From NCBI GenBank assembly GCA_015179125.1, contig WHVA01000233.1:1-64000 (forward strand): a stretch of DNA of 64,000 bases, read 5' to 3'. This DNA is from Gautieria morchelliformis. Taxonomy: Eukaryota; Basidiomycota; Agaricomycetes; Gomphales; Gomphaceae. Numbering within the stretch: position 1 is the first letter of the stretch; each line of letters begins with the position of its first letter. Of the stretch, positions 1-10,276 are shown in pieces. The notes beneath the pieces were generated by a model, which saw only the letters and a list, made by a program, of their open reading frames with translations, was not told where the DNA came from and ran no database searches. The translations under genes and the position numbers were made by a program.

Positions 1-1000
1 GGATGAGGGAAGCATCGAGATCGCGGGATGGTACGTTGATGACGGACTCCTTGCATCGAACTCACCAGCAGCGATGGAGAGAATGGTAGCCGACATCAGG
101 GGGGTTTTGATATCCAGGACCTCAGCGACCCGACACATTACTCGGGATACAAATCGTCAGAGACCAGGACATCGGTACCATTCACATATCACAACCAGCA
201 TTCATAAACACAATCGCCAAACGATTCTAAATCACCGCAGGACGCACCATGAGCTCCCCCATGGACCACAATGTCGAGTTACGCGCTTCCCCTCCCCCAA
301 CGACAACATTGATTTCACCTACACTTCAATAATTGGTAGCCTCAACTATTGTGCCATATGACAAGACCCGATGTCGCCTATGCTGTCAAAAAGTGCGCAC
401 AATACGCATCCAAACCAGACAACACTCATGGGAGGCGGCAAAACGAATCGTCCATTATCTGCTGTGCACGAGGGAATATGGCATAGCATACATGAGGGAG
501 GGCGACGGAGCTATGGGCTCCGCCCATAATCTCGCAGGCTTTGCAGACACTGATTTTGCCAGCGACAGGGATGATCGTAAGTTGACCATCAGATGGCTCT
601 TTACTTTCAATGGCACATCCATATGCTGGGTGTTGAAGAAACAGAGCCTGGTCAGCAGATCCACTATGGAATCAGAGTTGGTGGCGAGTTTGTTTGCAAC
701 GGCAGAGGGCATATGGTTGATCAGGCTCGGGAAGGACTTCAGACACAACTTCATCCCTATTCCCGTCTTCACAGATAACCAGTCATCGATCGCATTCTCA
801 AAGGATGGAACGGGCAGCGGAAGAACAAAACACATAGACGTGCACTACCATTATACCAAAGATCAGATAGCTGCGGGGAACATCAGACTACACTATATCA
901 AAACCCTCGAGAACCCCACCAACGTCTTAACGAAACCCCTATCACCACGCAAACACATCCACATCTTAGGTATCCTAGCAGTGCGTCGTGTTTGAGGAGG
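1..1000 (+). mobile_element. Ty1/Copia retrotransposon, 3' end of pol (RT tail and RNase H), fossil
   Basis: The window opens inside a Copia polyprotein. A YVDD reverse-transcriptase active-site motif is encoded near positions 30-45. An RNase H domain follows at about 530-950, with a DADFA-like first aspartate region (seen as DTDFAS), the SRSTMESE segment and the DNQSSI / TKHIDV motifs usual for Copia RNase H. A purine-rich stretch at 990-1002 directly precedes the LTR-like sequence, as a polypurine tract would. The element is incomplete at the window edge and looks broken in a few places. The family assignment rests on motif order, not on a search. Confidence 0.85.
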
Positions 1001-1002
1001 AG

Positions 1003-1700
1003 TGTCACAAATACCATCGTATCAACTGACACATGACCCCCCTCCCCTTTCTTTTCTCACGATTACCCCTTATTCTTCATCCATGCTATGCACACATCCC
1101 CATGATCCTTACTCGATGATTCACCAGCCCACACATGTCTATCCAAGCCACACGTTCATGCCACCACTGTCCATGTCCGATGCAAAACCCGTGGACCTGT
1201 CCCTGAGCCCGAGTGGGACTTATCCGTGGAGTGGCATGGTGGCTCAGCCACTGTGCATGGACTATTCCCTTTCCTTTCTCTCCCTCCAACACATCACATG
1301 TTTCTGATATTATAGTCTCACACCTCCCTTCTCATTCAATAGATACAGTATAAACACACCGCAGCAACCGGCAATCCAACCCCCCGTAGCATATTCATCT
1401 CACAAGCACCTACTGGCGCTAGTAACCCCCCTTCTATCCTAGCACATCCTACACAAGGGATAAATAGCTGCAGCATGTATAGTAGAATGACAGTCAATCG
1501 AACTCACCTTCTTACCAGGATCCGTTTATACCGACGCATATACTTGCGCATTTCTCAAAGCTCTACATACCCTTCTCTGAAATCTTATTGACTCACACAT
1601 CAGACTTTTACTCGATTTGGCTTTATCTGAAAAGCTTGAATTATCTATACACCTCATCACCTCACACAGCAGTTAGACTTCTTATTAACTACTGCCAATG
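1003..1700 (+). repeat. Putative Copia LTR (3' boundary approximate)
   Basis: Sequence beginning TGTCACAA lies immediately after the purine-rich tract that ends the Copia pol region, which is the expected place and start for a 3' LTR. The 3' boundary is not clear. Gag-like coding resumes by about 1780, so the LTR should end somewhere before that. No second copy is present in the window for comparison. Confidence 0.5.
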
Positions 1701-1779
1701 GCAAGGGACAGAGGGATCTATAAAACTATCACTGGTACGGATACTTACCCTACCGGCACTGACCCACATATCATAGTTG

Positions 1780-2215
1780 TTGCCAGAGTTGATATGATCA
1801 GCAATATTCCACTCACACAGCTTCAAGATGAATGAGACAACAGGAACAATGTTGCATACAGCCAAATTCTATTATACATATCACCGGAGTTGCAGATGGC
1901 CATTTACAAGACCGATCAATGCGCCAAGGCATGGAACATACTAATAAGTAAATTCGAATTGACCGACCCAAGCAAGATCAGTATTATTAGGACCAATTCT
2001 TTTGACCTCCTTGGCTCAAAACTACTTTATTTTACTTGACAAAGGCTATGAACCCATGAGTGTCCATAGCTTTGTCATCAGCGCTCAATTTCAAACTCCG
2101 ACATGAGCGATCCTCGAACGCGCTCATTCAGGGCCGCACGTCCTCAAACACCAACAACTCTGACATCTTGGCTCATTCAATCTCAGCTGGTGAGATTGGA
2201 AATTACTCTTCTATT
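1780..2215 (+). mobile_element. Copia gag remnant
   Basis: Translation shows a Copia gag (UBN2-like) signature in which a tryptophan-containing AWNILISKFE segment is followed by a K-x-x-I-I-R-T-type stretch. It lies downstream of the LTR-like sequence in the same orientation as the pol fragment before it. Pol, LTR, gag in that order suggests two head-to-tail copies sharing one LTR, or a recombined pair. The fragment is broken and short. Confidence 0.55.
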
Positions 2216-3057
2216 AAGCATACGATGTGTATTGCTTTGGCCTTCTTTGGCTTTCTTTGGCTGCCTTGGCCATGCTTTGCAGCATTTCCAGGCTGCACTG
2301 ATTGGTGACCATCTCACTCATTTGCATCTCTTTTCCACACTTTGCATGTAGTCTGACCTTTTTCATTGGTTGGCCTTGCTCCCCCCGTCTTACCAGATGC
2401 CTGGATGAATTCTGCAGCTGCCTACCGTCACCCATTGCTGCGTCAAAACTCACGTGACCTGATGCATTCCCTTCAAGACCGCTCTCTCACCTTGCTTTTC
2501 TTCATTTCTTTCTTTCTATCACTACTGTTAAGGTTGTGTTTCATACTGTAGTTCAGCTTTACCAAGGCCGAACTTGGGTCTCAGGTTGGAGGGCTTGGCT
2601 TCAACCTTGTGGGTTGTGCCCACTCAGTGTTCTGCCCTAATTTTGGGAGCAGTCTCCGCTTCAAGCCGAGATATGGGTTTTGATATCAAGCAGAGGGTCT
2701 CAAGTATGATAAGCTAATTTGATATCTGAACCGAGGAACTACGATACATGGACTGGAGGTCTATATAGTAAAGTAGCATGCAGGGTCGCCAAGAGAACAT
2801 GATCAGATCAATGGTCAGGGGAACAAGGGTCGGGCAAATGGGGAACTAACTAGAAAAGGGAATCAGGGGTGATGGGAAGTGTGAAGGGAAACCTGAAGGA
2901 AAGCCAAGAATAACCCAAGGTTCCTGAATGAGAGCTGAAGCCAAGCTTCGGTCCGGATTCGGGAACGGATTGTAAGAGTACCTCCCCCTTATGGCCGAAC
3001 CCATGAGGCCATAAGCAAGATCCCAGAGATCACCAGGTCGGGGAAGTTACGTAAGCT
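2216..3057. other. No gene recognised; possible LTR remnant
   Basis: No coding region is recognised. The stretch 2530-3050 has a TATA-like TCTATATAGTA near 2760 and is purine-rich toward its end, reminiscent of an LTR or of the promoter of the following Zn2Cys6 gene. No matching copy was found elsewhere in the window. Confidence 0.3.
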
Positions 3058-4161
3058 TTGTTTCACATTCTGCTTCTTGTTCTTCTCCCATCATCATCAA
3101 ATTCACGGCTCATGCCAGAATCACATGACATTCCCATCGACAAGCTCGAGGAACTCGATGTGGAGCTCATGCAAGCAGAGCATGAAGCTGTGGAGCAGAT
3201 GAAGGCGCTGCAAGAAAAGCGGCAACTTGCACAGGAGCGCAAGGAAGCTGTGGAGAAGAAACGGTGGGAGGACAAAAAAAAAGCCAAGGCAGAATGAAAG
3301 GAGCAGGAGGCGCAGTCCGAAGCCGCGCGACTAGCTGAAGAGGCATGGAAGGCCAAGGAGGCTAAGAAGCTGAAGAAGCACAGGAGGCGGAAAAGAGGGC
3401 CTTGAAGGCGAAAGGCGACAAGGCTCGGAAAGCGATGAGGCTGGTTTTCGAACGTGAGTGACAGTGGCTTTTGGATATACTGGAAGCTGAATCGATTCAA
3501 CAGGCCAATGTGGATCAGAATTACCACATCCCATCACCCGAGCTGATTGTCGTGGATTTGGCAACTGTGCAGGCTCGGATGTTGGTATCAAGGCATGTGG
3601 CTGAAAGAAATGCGGCTAAGGCAAAGCCGAAAGCCTTGGGATTGAAGAAGAGGAAAATGACCGAGGAGTCAGACAGGAGTTGGATGAAGAGGTGAGTCCT
3701 CGGGTTGGGTTGGTTTGGCTGGACTTGTGTTTTGTTTTCAGTGTGAACCTTGCGATGCGTGCAGGCGTCGCCAGACCCGATGTCTGCGTGGGAAGAAAAC
3801 GGCCTGCCAGCAGTGCATGGACCGAAAGGTCAGGTGTAGCTTCCTGGGCGGGAAGCGGAAGCGGAAGGATGAGGTGGAAACTGAGGGACCGGGGCTGAAG
3901 AGGGCCAAAATGTCTCCAGTCAAGCCATCGGGAGCCAAACCAACAGTGGACATTTGTGTGGGGCCGTCAGGAGCGGGGATAAAGGGTTTGAGACCCGACG
4001 GATTTTAGGGAGCCAAAGTCTCCCGGATGGTGAAGGATTTGCTATCTTGTCAGAATGAGCAGCTGGAGTGGAGCAACCACTTGCTCCAAGGTGTATTGGA
4101 CTTTGTGCAGCGGATTGAGTGGCACAATGCCAAGCTGAACAAGCGGCTCTTTTATGATTAA
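3058..4161 (+). pseudogene. Coiled-coil / Zn2Cys6 binuclear-cluster protein, decayed
   Basis: The 5' part (3112-3460) encodes a Lys/Glu/Ala-rich coiled coil. The 3' part (3745-3850) encodes a fungal binuclear cluster with spacing C-x2-C-x6-C-x7-C-x2-C-x6-C, followed by a basic KRKRK stretch like a nuclear localisation signal. Zn2Cys6 clusters bind two zinc ions and usually DNA. The reading frame is interrupted between the coil and the cluster (a stop at the end of the first segment, about 3295, and changes of frame after it). A further in-frame stop at 4006-4008 separates the cluster from a helical tail ending at 4161. Introns might explain part of this, but no convincing splice set removes all of it. 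Its end runs directly into the repeat at 4157, so it may be spread with that repeat. Nuclear localisation and DNA binding are inferred. Confidence 0.6.
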
Positions 4162-5135
4162 AATATTAGATGGTGCCTTTAGCAAACAATTTCTATTGCT
4201 TAGCAGTTGGGACCGCTATGTCTATCCCTCTCCTGTGTGCTGACTAAGCCTCTCGAGGCACGTCCGGTACTGATGGATGAAGGTCACGTGACCGTTTCGA
4301 TGAGAGAATGGTCTCGATCTAAGGGATAACTAAGTCACAAGGCTTCACTTTTGAGATAGTCTAGAGTAAACTATCGAGATTCAAGTTCTGTAGCTATCAA
4401 ACAAGACTATAGTAACTTCGGGGGTGAAACAGTTGATTCTGGATGATTGATTCATACATTCATAGTAGCTATTTATACTATACTAGTGGTAACTATTAGT
4501 GTTCGAGATAGTGAGTCGATGGGTCGAAAAACTACTTGTAACTAGAGGGGTGACTAATTATAGTCATAAAGTCATGGGAGTGATGGGGATAGTATCAGGG
4601 TTGTTAAGCTTTGGAATAGAGTCTTGTACCTATTATACAAAGCCCCTGTCTACATGATGTCAAGATAGTAGTCAGCTGGTCATGTCATGGAGCTCAATAG
4701 AAAATAGAAATTAAATCCCTCCTGCCTAACATAAATGCTAGGCTTGGTGATGGGGCCGCTCTCTCTGTGCCTCTTCTGTGGGGCACCTGATTGAGCACAC
4801 GTGCTAGGAATGACATTCTGAAGTCATTCCACGACATCCGGTGCTCCTGTGCAGTCTACACTCCTCTGTGGTGTTTGGTGCCCGCACCTCCTCGGTGCCT
4901 GTGGCCTGGCGCTGTCGGTGTCATGGCCGATGTCATCAGTCGATAGGCGCACTGTCTCTGATCGGCTGCACGTGGTCGATGCCTGTATCCCTGTATCTTA
5001 TCTAATCTGTAGATAAGATAGCCATTCGTGATGGCGTGTATCTGTCGTCTGTGTCTATGTTTGTTGTAAGTGTTGTTCCTATTCTTTTTAGTGGTTTTTC
5101 TTTTCTTCTTTTATTAGTTTCTTTGTATACATAGA
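4157..5135 (+). repeat. LTR-like repeat, family E, copy 1
   Basis: It shares many blocks with 18450-18845 (same strand) and with the complement of 13552-14484. Shared blocks include a GTGCTGACTAAGC-type segment, GGTCACGTGACC near 4284, a CTTCACTTTTGAGATAGT segment, GTAGCTATCAAACAAGACTA near 4390, and a GCTATTTATACTATA promoter-like block near 4470. The block order is the same in all three copies. The layout (promoter-like centre, no coding) suggests a solo LTR or a non-autonomous LTR-derived element. The right end, after about 4740, is supported only weakly. Confidence 0.55.
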
Positions 5136-5179
5136 TGACTTTATAATAGAATAGTTGCGTATGTCATAACAGGCTCCAC

Positions 5180-5461
5180 TTGTGGGCCACAGCGGCAGAC
5201 AACACGTCCTTGTGGATGGGTACGACTTTGGATTGGGGTGGGGTTGATGTGGCTGGGGGTTTGGGTTTGGGTTTGGGTTTGGGGAGTGTGGAGAGAGAAA
5301 AAGGAACAGAGGAAAAAGATAAAGGAAAAGAGAAGGAGGCAGAGGAAAAAGCAGAAGCGGAAATGGGTTTGGGTTTGGGTTCGGATGACGGGGATGAGGA
5401 GGATGGGTGGGATGACAGGGGAAAGGATGCGGATGAGGATGTGCCTACAGAAGATAACTAA
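5180..5461 (+). CDS. Gly/Glu/Asp-rich hypothetical ORF
   Basis: This is an open frame of 93 codons. It has a repeated Gly-Leu section encoded by GGGTTT repeats (5255-5282), a Lys/Glu-rich middle and an acidic tail. The composition is low complexity, resembling acidic tails of fungal nuclear proteins, but no domain is recognised. It lies between an LTR-like repeat and a Gypsy tail on the other strand. It could be a chance frame over simple repeats. Confidence 0.2.
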   Translation: MWATAADNTSLWMGTTLDWGGVDVAGGLGLGLGLGSVEREKGTEEKDKGKEKEAEEKAEAEMGLGLGSDDGDEEDGWDDRGKDADEDVPTEDN

Positions 5462-5699
5462 ACTATTGTTTTTTTTTGTTTTATCTTTAATGTGAATATT
5501 TTTTCTTGGTGTTTTTTGTTTTTGGATAGGGATCAGGAATGGAAGCGGAATGAACAGACAGAGAGAAAGGAGAAGCTGAGAACTACAAGTGTAGCTATTT
5601 GACAAAACGGCAAAGATAAAACATAGCAAAGAGTGTTTTTGTCTAACTAAGAAAGTGACCGTCAAATGAGTGAAAGGAAACGGGAGAGCTGAAGCTTGG

Positions 5700-5988
5700 G
5701 TTGAAGGAACCCATGGTCCAGGCTTGGCAGGGCAGGCTGAGTGAAAGTCAGTCACAATCTTGGCCATGTGGCCGAGCTCAGTCGCAAGGACCCATGACGT
5801 CTCTTCATCAGTTCCGTCATAACCAGCCCAACGGACGAGGTACAGGAGGTTACAGGGTCTATGTCATTGGTTGATCTTGGATCAATAATCTTGGAAATCT
5901 CATACTCGGTCTTGCCGTCTATCTCGACTGGAGGCAGCAGGGACTGAACCTGATTTGGAATGGTGTTCGGGATTGGGGATTCTAGCAT
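5700..5988 (-). mobile_element. Gypsy (chromovirus) polyprotein C-terminus with chromodomain, fossil
   Basis: Read on the minus strand, this encodes the typical end of an agaricomycete chromodomain Gypsy: a PPVEIDGKTEYEISKI segment (start of the chromodomain), then a region ending FHSACPAKPGP. It is a short, broken tail, cut off upstream near 5990 and with no recognised LTR after it. Chromodomains on Gypsy integrases are known to steer integration to heterochromatin. Confidence 0.7.
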
Positions 5989-6104
5989 GGAGACATGGAT
6001 GACAATATATTAAAAGTATATATGAAGCTTGTTACATGTATGATGATATAATGTAGAGGCAAGTATAGACCATATGAGTACATGTTAGCAGTATATATGA
6101 AACA
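5989..6104. other. Short unassigned repeat, also at 21205-21300
   Basis: The segment with ATGACAATAT..TTAAAAGTATATATGAAG is found again at about 21210-21245 in the same orientation, followed in both places by loosely similar sequence. It flanks the Helitron 3' end at 6105. Its nature is unknown. Confidence 0.35.
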
Positions 6105-7903
6105 CTAGGTGGGTACCCACACTTTGCGCAGGGGTGTAGGTCAAGCGCCTTGGTAAGGTCAAATGCATCAGTAAGGTCAAGTGCATTGGGGTAAATAGGA
6201 TCATGCAAAATATATCCCTGATCATATAGTATCATGAATCATGTATGCACCCATGGAACAGCCGAACATGCAGACCTCTCTCTCAACCTCTGGGATGGCC
6301 CTCCCAGCGACTCTAGACATGAAAGTGGTAATGGTCTTGACTGAATCATCAGAGATTATAAGATTGCGCCTATTGTCATAATCCTCAGGTTTCAAAGCTC
6401 ATGCATTGTGAGATAGATCCAATAGTGATCTTGGGGATCCTGAATTTTGACAATGTGGTTATATGGATATGCCAGCTGATCCTCCGGCGACACTCTCACA
6501 GAACCAGAAACAATACCAAAATCAGAAATGGGGGAAGACCCAAAGTGCAGTTGGATAGCATGTCCTCACACATAACGTGCCCTCACAGGTAGCGTGTCCC
6601 CACACGTAATGTGTCCCCACAGGTAGCATGTCCCCACATGTAATGTGTCCTCACTGGTAGGTAGCATGTCCTCACAGGTAGTGTGTCCTCACAGGGAGCG
6701 TGTCCCCACACGTAACGTCTCCTCACAGGTAGCGTGTCCTCACAGGTAACGTGTCCCCACAGTTAGTGTGTCCCCACATGTAACGTGTCCTCACAGGTAG
6801 CGTGTCCCCACACGTAACGTGTCCTCACAGGTAGTGTGTCCCCGCACGTAACGTGTCCTCACAGGTAGTGTGTCCCCACACGTAACGTGTCCTCAAAGGT
6901 AGCGTGTCCTCACATGTAACGTGTCCTCACAGGTGACATGTCCCCACAGGTAGTGTGTCCTCACACGTAACGTGTCCTCACAGGTAGCATGTCCCCACAG
7001 GTAGTGTGTCCTCACATGTAACGTGTCCCCACATGTAACGTGTCCTCACAGGTAGCGTGTCCCCACAGGTAGCGTGTGCTCACACGGAACATGTCCTCAC
7101 AGGTAGCATGTCCTCACACATATCAGGGACATGTATCAGTATCTATTTTGTGACATATAAAATAGGAAAAGAAACCACATTTAAGCAGCTGTTGTCATTA
7201 ATTTTAGCAAAGTCAGGATAATTCATTGATATCTATATTTATTTTTTGAAAAAAGATAAAAAAAAAAAACACACTACATTAAAAACAGAAGTTGTTATTA
7301 ACTTTAGCAAAGTCAGAATAAGTTATTGATATCTATTTGCGAAAAAATATCAAAAAAATGTACAGGATATTTAAGTTGGCTGTTATTAAGGTTAGGAAGT
7401 TAGATTTATTGATTTCTATTTGCGAAAAAATATCAAAAAAATGTACAGGATATTTAAGTTGGCTATTATTAAGGTTAGCAAGTTAGGTGTATTGATAGCA
7501 ATTTGCGAAAAAATATCAAAAAATATACAGGACATTGAAGCAGAAGCTGGTGTCAATTCACAGCCAAAGAAGCCCAGAGACACACAGAGACACACAGAAA
7601 GACACCCAGAGACACACAGAAAGACACCAAGACCGCAGCCAAAGCAGTAGTAAGCCCACCACAGCCAGAACACAGGAGGACACCAGTGGGGAGTGCGGTT
7701 CTGCAGCATCACTCTCTTTATACCAAGCGAAGGGTCGTGCATGGACCACTAGCGTATGGTCGCGAACCAGTCACATGACCTGGAACGCTGCTGCGCAGCG
7801 TTTGTAGCTCGCGGCTGCGCCGCTCGCACGCTCCGCTGAGAAACTGCTGACAAAGCATTGGTCAGCAGCGCCCACAACCCACTGAGCGTGTTTAACTCTT
7901 AGA
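6105..7903 (-). mobile_element. Helitron copy 1
   Basis: On the minus strand the element starts TCTAAGAGTTAAACACG (at 7903) and ends CTAG (6108-6105), followed by host T. The 5' end aligns with the Helitron at 37683 (shared GGGTTGTGGGCG-type block). A remnant of the same internal ORF lies at 6390-6560, matching the complement of about 39330-39500. AT-rich blocks at 7140-7560 match the complement of 38083-38390. No Rep/helicase is present, so it is non-autonomous. Helitrons move by rolling-circle replication and insert between A and T without target duplication. Confidence 0.75.
6590..7110. repeat. Minisatellite inside Helitron copy 1 (17/34-bp unit)
   Basis: About 30 degenerate 17-bp units alternate between GTGTCCTCACAGGTAGC and GTGTCCCCACACGTAAC, giving a 34-bp dimer. 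A related array sits at the matching place in the Helitron at 37683 (38410-38930). It is a property of the family and not a CRISPR: there are no unique spacers. Confidence 0.9.
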
Positions 7904-8060
7904 CTAGGTGGATACCCGCGCTTCGCGTGGGGGTGCAAGTCAAACGCCTCGGTAAGGTCAAACGCATCAGCAAGGTCAAATGCCTTGGGTAAATCAAACT
8001 TGGGATAAGTCAAACACATTCAGATAAGTAAAACACATCTTATTGTTTGAAGGTAGGTAA
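7904..8060 (-). mobile_element. Helitron copy 2, 3' terminal fragment
   Basis: On the minus strand it ends CTAG at 7907-7904, directly against the TC start of copy 1. Just inside the end is a hairpin-forming CGCG-AAG-CGCG segment (about 7917-7927), placed about ten bases from CTAG, as expected for a Helitron 3' terminus. Sequence similar to copy 3 continues to about 8060, where LTR-like sequence takes over. Confidence 0.7.
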
Positions 8061-8620
8061 TGTTATGACCATGCTGCTCAACCAACTCTGGTACCCCCAT
8101 GCCTCCTCTGGCTCTATTCAGCAATGTCCACACTTTGACCTTTTGATCCCCTTGTTCTTTACTATTCACATACTTCCCCTTTTGACTCTATTCACCGGCC
8201 TTCCCTACTTGACCCTTAGTATAGCAAGTCCAGAGCATCAGGAGATCAATTTGTTCCACTATCAATTAGACCCACATTCCCCTTGGTCTTTTGCCTATTG
8301 ATTGTTCTTAGTTCTACCCAGCACCCCCTTGTAGTTCCTCTTGTTCCGTATTAGTTACTTACTCCATTTATCCTAGTTACTTTTGCTTGCACTGTAATTG
8401 CTTACCTCTACCTTCTGACATGTTGTCTCAGCTCTTTGTATAAAACCCAGTCATGTGTGCCTCTGTTCTGCAATCACATAATTGACTTTGATATGTGACT
8501 CCCTTTGCACTGTTTCCTGTTCTTCCCACAGCAAGTACTTGCAAGGCCTCTGTCTCTCTGACCTCTGCCTTCCAACTCGATTTCTGATATCCAACTTAAC
8601 TCGATTCTTGAACACTTACC
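8061..8620 (+). repeat. Gypsy LTR, family D, truncated
   Basis: It begins TGTTATGACCATG and matches the LTR at 58236 in order. Shared blocks include CCCCCTTGTAGT near 8328, TGTCTCAGCTCTTTG with a TATAAAA box near 8440, TTCTGCAATCA near 8467, and CCTCTGTCTCTCTG near 8545. The 3' end is cut where Helitron copy 3 begins (8622). Confidence 0.65.
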
Positions 8621-8621
8621 T

Positions 8622-9560
8622 CTAGGTGGATACCCATGCTTCACATGGGGGTGTAGGTCAAACGCCTCGGTAAGGTCAAATGCATCAGCAAGGTCAAACA
8701 CATTGGGTAAATCAAACTTGGGATAAGTAAAACACATCTCATTGCAATTGAAAGTAGCTATAAGTAACACATCAAGATAGGTAATGTCTCTACACATGTC
8801 TGCATGTGCCCAAGTATAGCATACATAGCATGTCCTCCATGCATAGCCTCGAATATAGCATGTTTATTGTGTCCCTGGTTTGTAACATGACCCCACACAT
8901 AACATGTCCCCAAGTATAGTGTGCGTAGCATATCCTCCATGCATAGTGTGTCTCCACATGTAGCATGTCCCCAAGTACAGTGTGCATGGCGTGTCCCACA
9001 TGCATAGCATGTCCCTGGTTTGTAGCATGTCCCCAAACATAGTGTGTCCCTAAATTATAGCATGTGTGTCCCCAATGCATAGTGTGTCCACATGTGTAGC
9101 ATGTCTCTACATGTAGTGTGTGTAGCATCTCCCTCAAGTATAGTGTGCAAAGTGTGTCCGCAATGCATAACATGTCCCCCAAGTATAGTGTGCATAGCAT
9201 GTCCCTTGTTTGTAGTGTTTTCCCCTGTAGTGCGTCCCTTGTTCATACCGTGACCCCCAAGCATAGTGTGTCCCCACATATAGTGTGCACATCCCCATGC
9301 ATAGCATGCGTGTGCCCATGCATAGCGTGCATGTGCCCATGCATAGCGTGCGTGTGCTCATGCATAGCCTGTTTGTCCCCATGCATAACATGCATGTCTC
9401 CACTCACAACATGCATGTCCTCACACATAACATGCATGTCTCCATGCATAATATGCATGTCCCCATGCATAGCGTGCATGTTAGTGTGTGTAGCATGCCC
9501 CTCAAGTATAGCATGCATAGCATGTCCCAATGGCCCAAAGAAAAACAGTACTCTACGTGC
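8622..9560 (-). mobile_element. Helitron copy 3 (3' half) with minisatellite
   Basis: CTAG at 8625-8622 begins a segment that tracks copy 2 for about 130 bp (the GTAAGGTCAAATGCATCAGC region). It then passes into a degenerate minisatellite of CATGTCCCC / GCATAG units (8790-9530), related to the arrays of the other Helitrons. The 5' end is missing: an LTR begins at 9565. Confidence 0.65.
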
Positions 9561-9564
9561 CATC

Positions 9565-9838
9565 TGTCATGACCTGTCTATTTCTCTTACCCCACTGCCT
9601 CTATGTTCCTCCTCGTCACTCCCTAGCATCTTTTCCAGAGTTTGCCTCACCCTCCGACCACTCCTCCTCTACATCCACTCTATCCGCTGTTTGCCCCATT
9701 CTCCGAACCGCTATTCGCTGCTCGCACATTTCGCCAGCAGGCACGCCATCAAAAACGATCGATACCATTTACCCAGCGCAATGGTTCATCACTAACCCCA
9801 TCATCTTCTTAATCCAACCCCTTTGGGTGTTCATATGG
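9565..9838 (+). repeat. LTR family C, 5' fragment
   Basis: It starts TGTCATGACC and follows the complete copy at 40760 (GCTCGCA..TTCGCCAGCAGGC near 9720, TGGTTCATCACT near 9782, CCAACCCC near 9816). It stops abruptly at the border with the Gypsy fragment at 9840. Confidence 0.65.
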
Positions 9839-9839
9839 C

Positions 9840-10085
9840 GTACACACAGCATTGGCACAGCTTGATGGGCCACTGCCGGTATCCACCACTTCGCAGTGGT
9901 GTAACATTCTAGTTTTACGGACAATTCCTCGCAGAAGCGTTCAGGACACTTGGGTAGTTGATACCTCATGCATTTGTCGGGATCAATAAGATTGATCTTG
10001 TGATTCACCTCCTGTAAGGGAGGGAGTTCTAATGGGATACCGCCAATGTCCATCCATTCCTCGTGCAAGCAGGGAATGTCATCGT
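9840..10085 (-). mobile_element. Outer Gypsy fragment, left part (start of RT region)
   Basis: On the minus strand it encodes the run-up to a Gypsy reverse transcriptase: LPPLQEVNHKINLIDPDK, then YQLPKCPE and WWIPAVAHQA. The companion piece with the protease lies at 17703-18427, on the other side of the inner Gypsy. Both parts are truncated at their outer edges and broken. Confidence 0.75.
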
Positions 10086-10276
10086 TGGAGCAGGGGTCTC
10101 TAGAGTCGGGAGTCGCGCCAGGGGTTCTGAGGGGCTGTCTGCACTGCTGATGATAGTGGAACAAGTCTGAGGTTGTGATTCAGTCTCCGCTCTAATACAG
10201 GTTGTACTATGGTCCTCCCGCCTGCCTCGCCCCTCCTGCGCCCACATGGACCCACATCCCTGATCCCTCTGCTCCA
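10086..10276 (-). repeat. Inner Gypsy 3' LTR
   Basis: This 191-bp repeat is bounded by the 7-bp inverted ends TGGAGCA / TGCTCCA. It differs from the 5' LTR at about ten positions plus one indel. A run of cytosines on the plus strand (purines on the element strand) lies just inside it at 10277-10293, as a polypurine tract should. Confidence 0.85.

Noticed and set aside
5255-5282. GGGTTT repeats as possible telomere sequence
   Set aside because: Only about five units, in the middle of the window, and the usual fungal telomere unit is TTAGGG.
5141-5767. 208-codon minus-strand frame as a membrane protein
   Set aside because: Only its start (FHSACPAKPGP) is Gypsy-like; the remainder is the complement of simple repeats and A/T-rich tracts that mimic membrane segments.
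6590-7110. Regular direct repeats resembling a CRISPR array
   Set aside because: Units are continuous and degenerate with no unique spacers, in a fungal Helitron; it is a minisatellite.
9118-9795. 225-codon Cys/Ser/Pro-rich frame
   Set aside because: It covers the CATGCATAGC minisatellite and part of an LTR; a repeat artefact.
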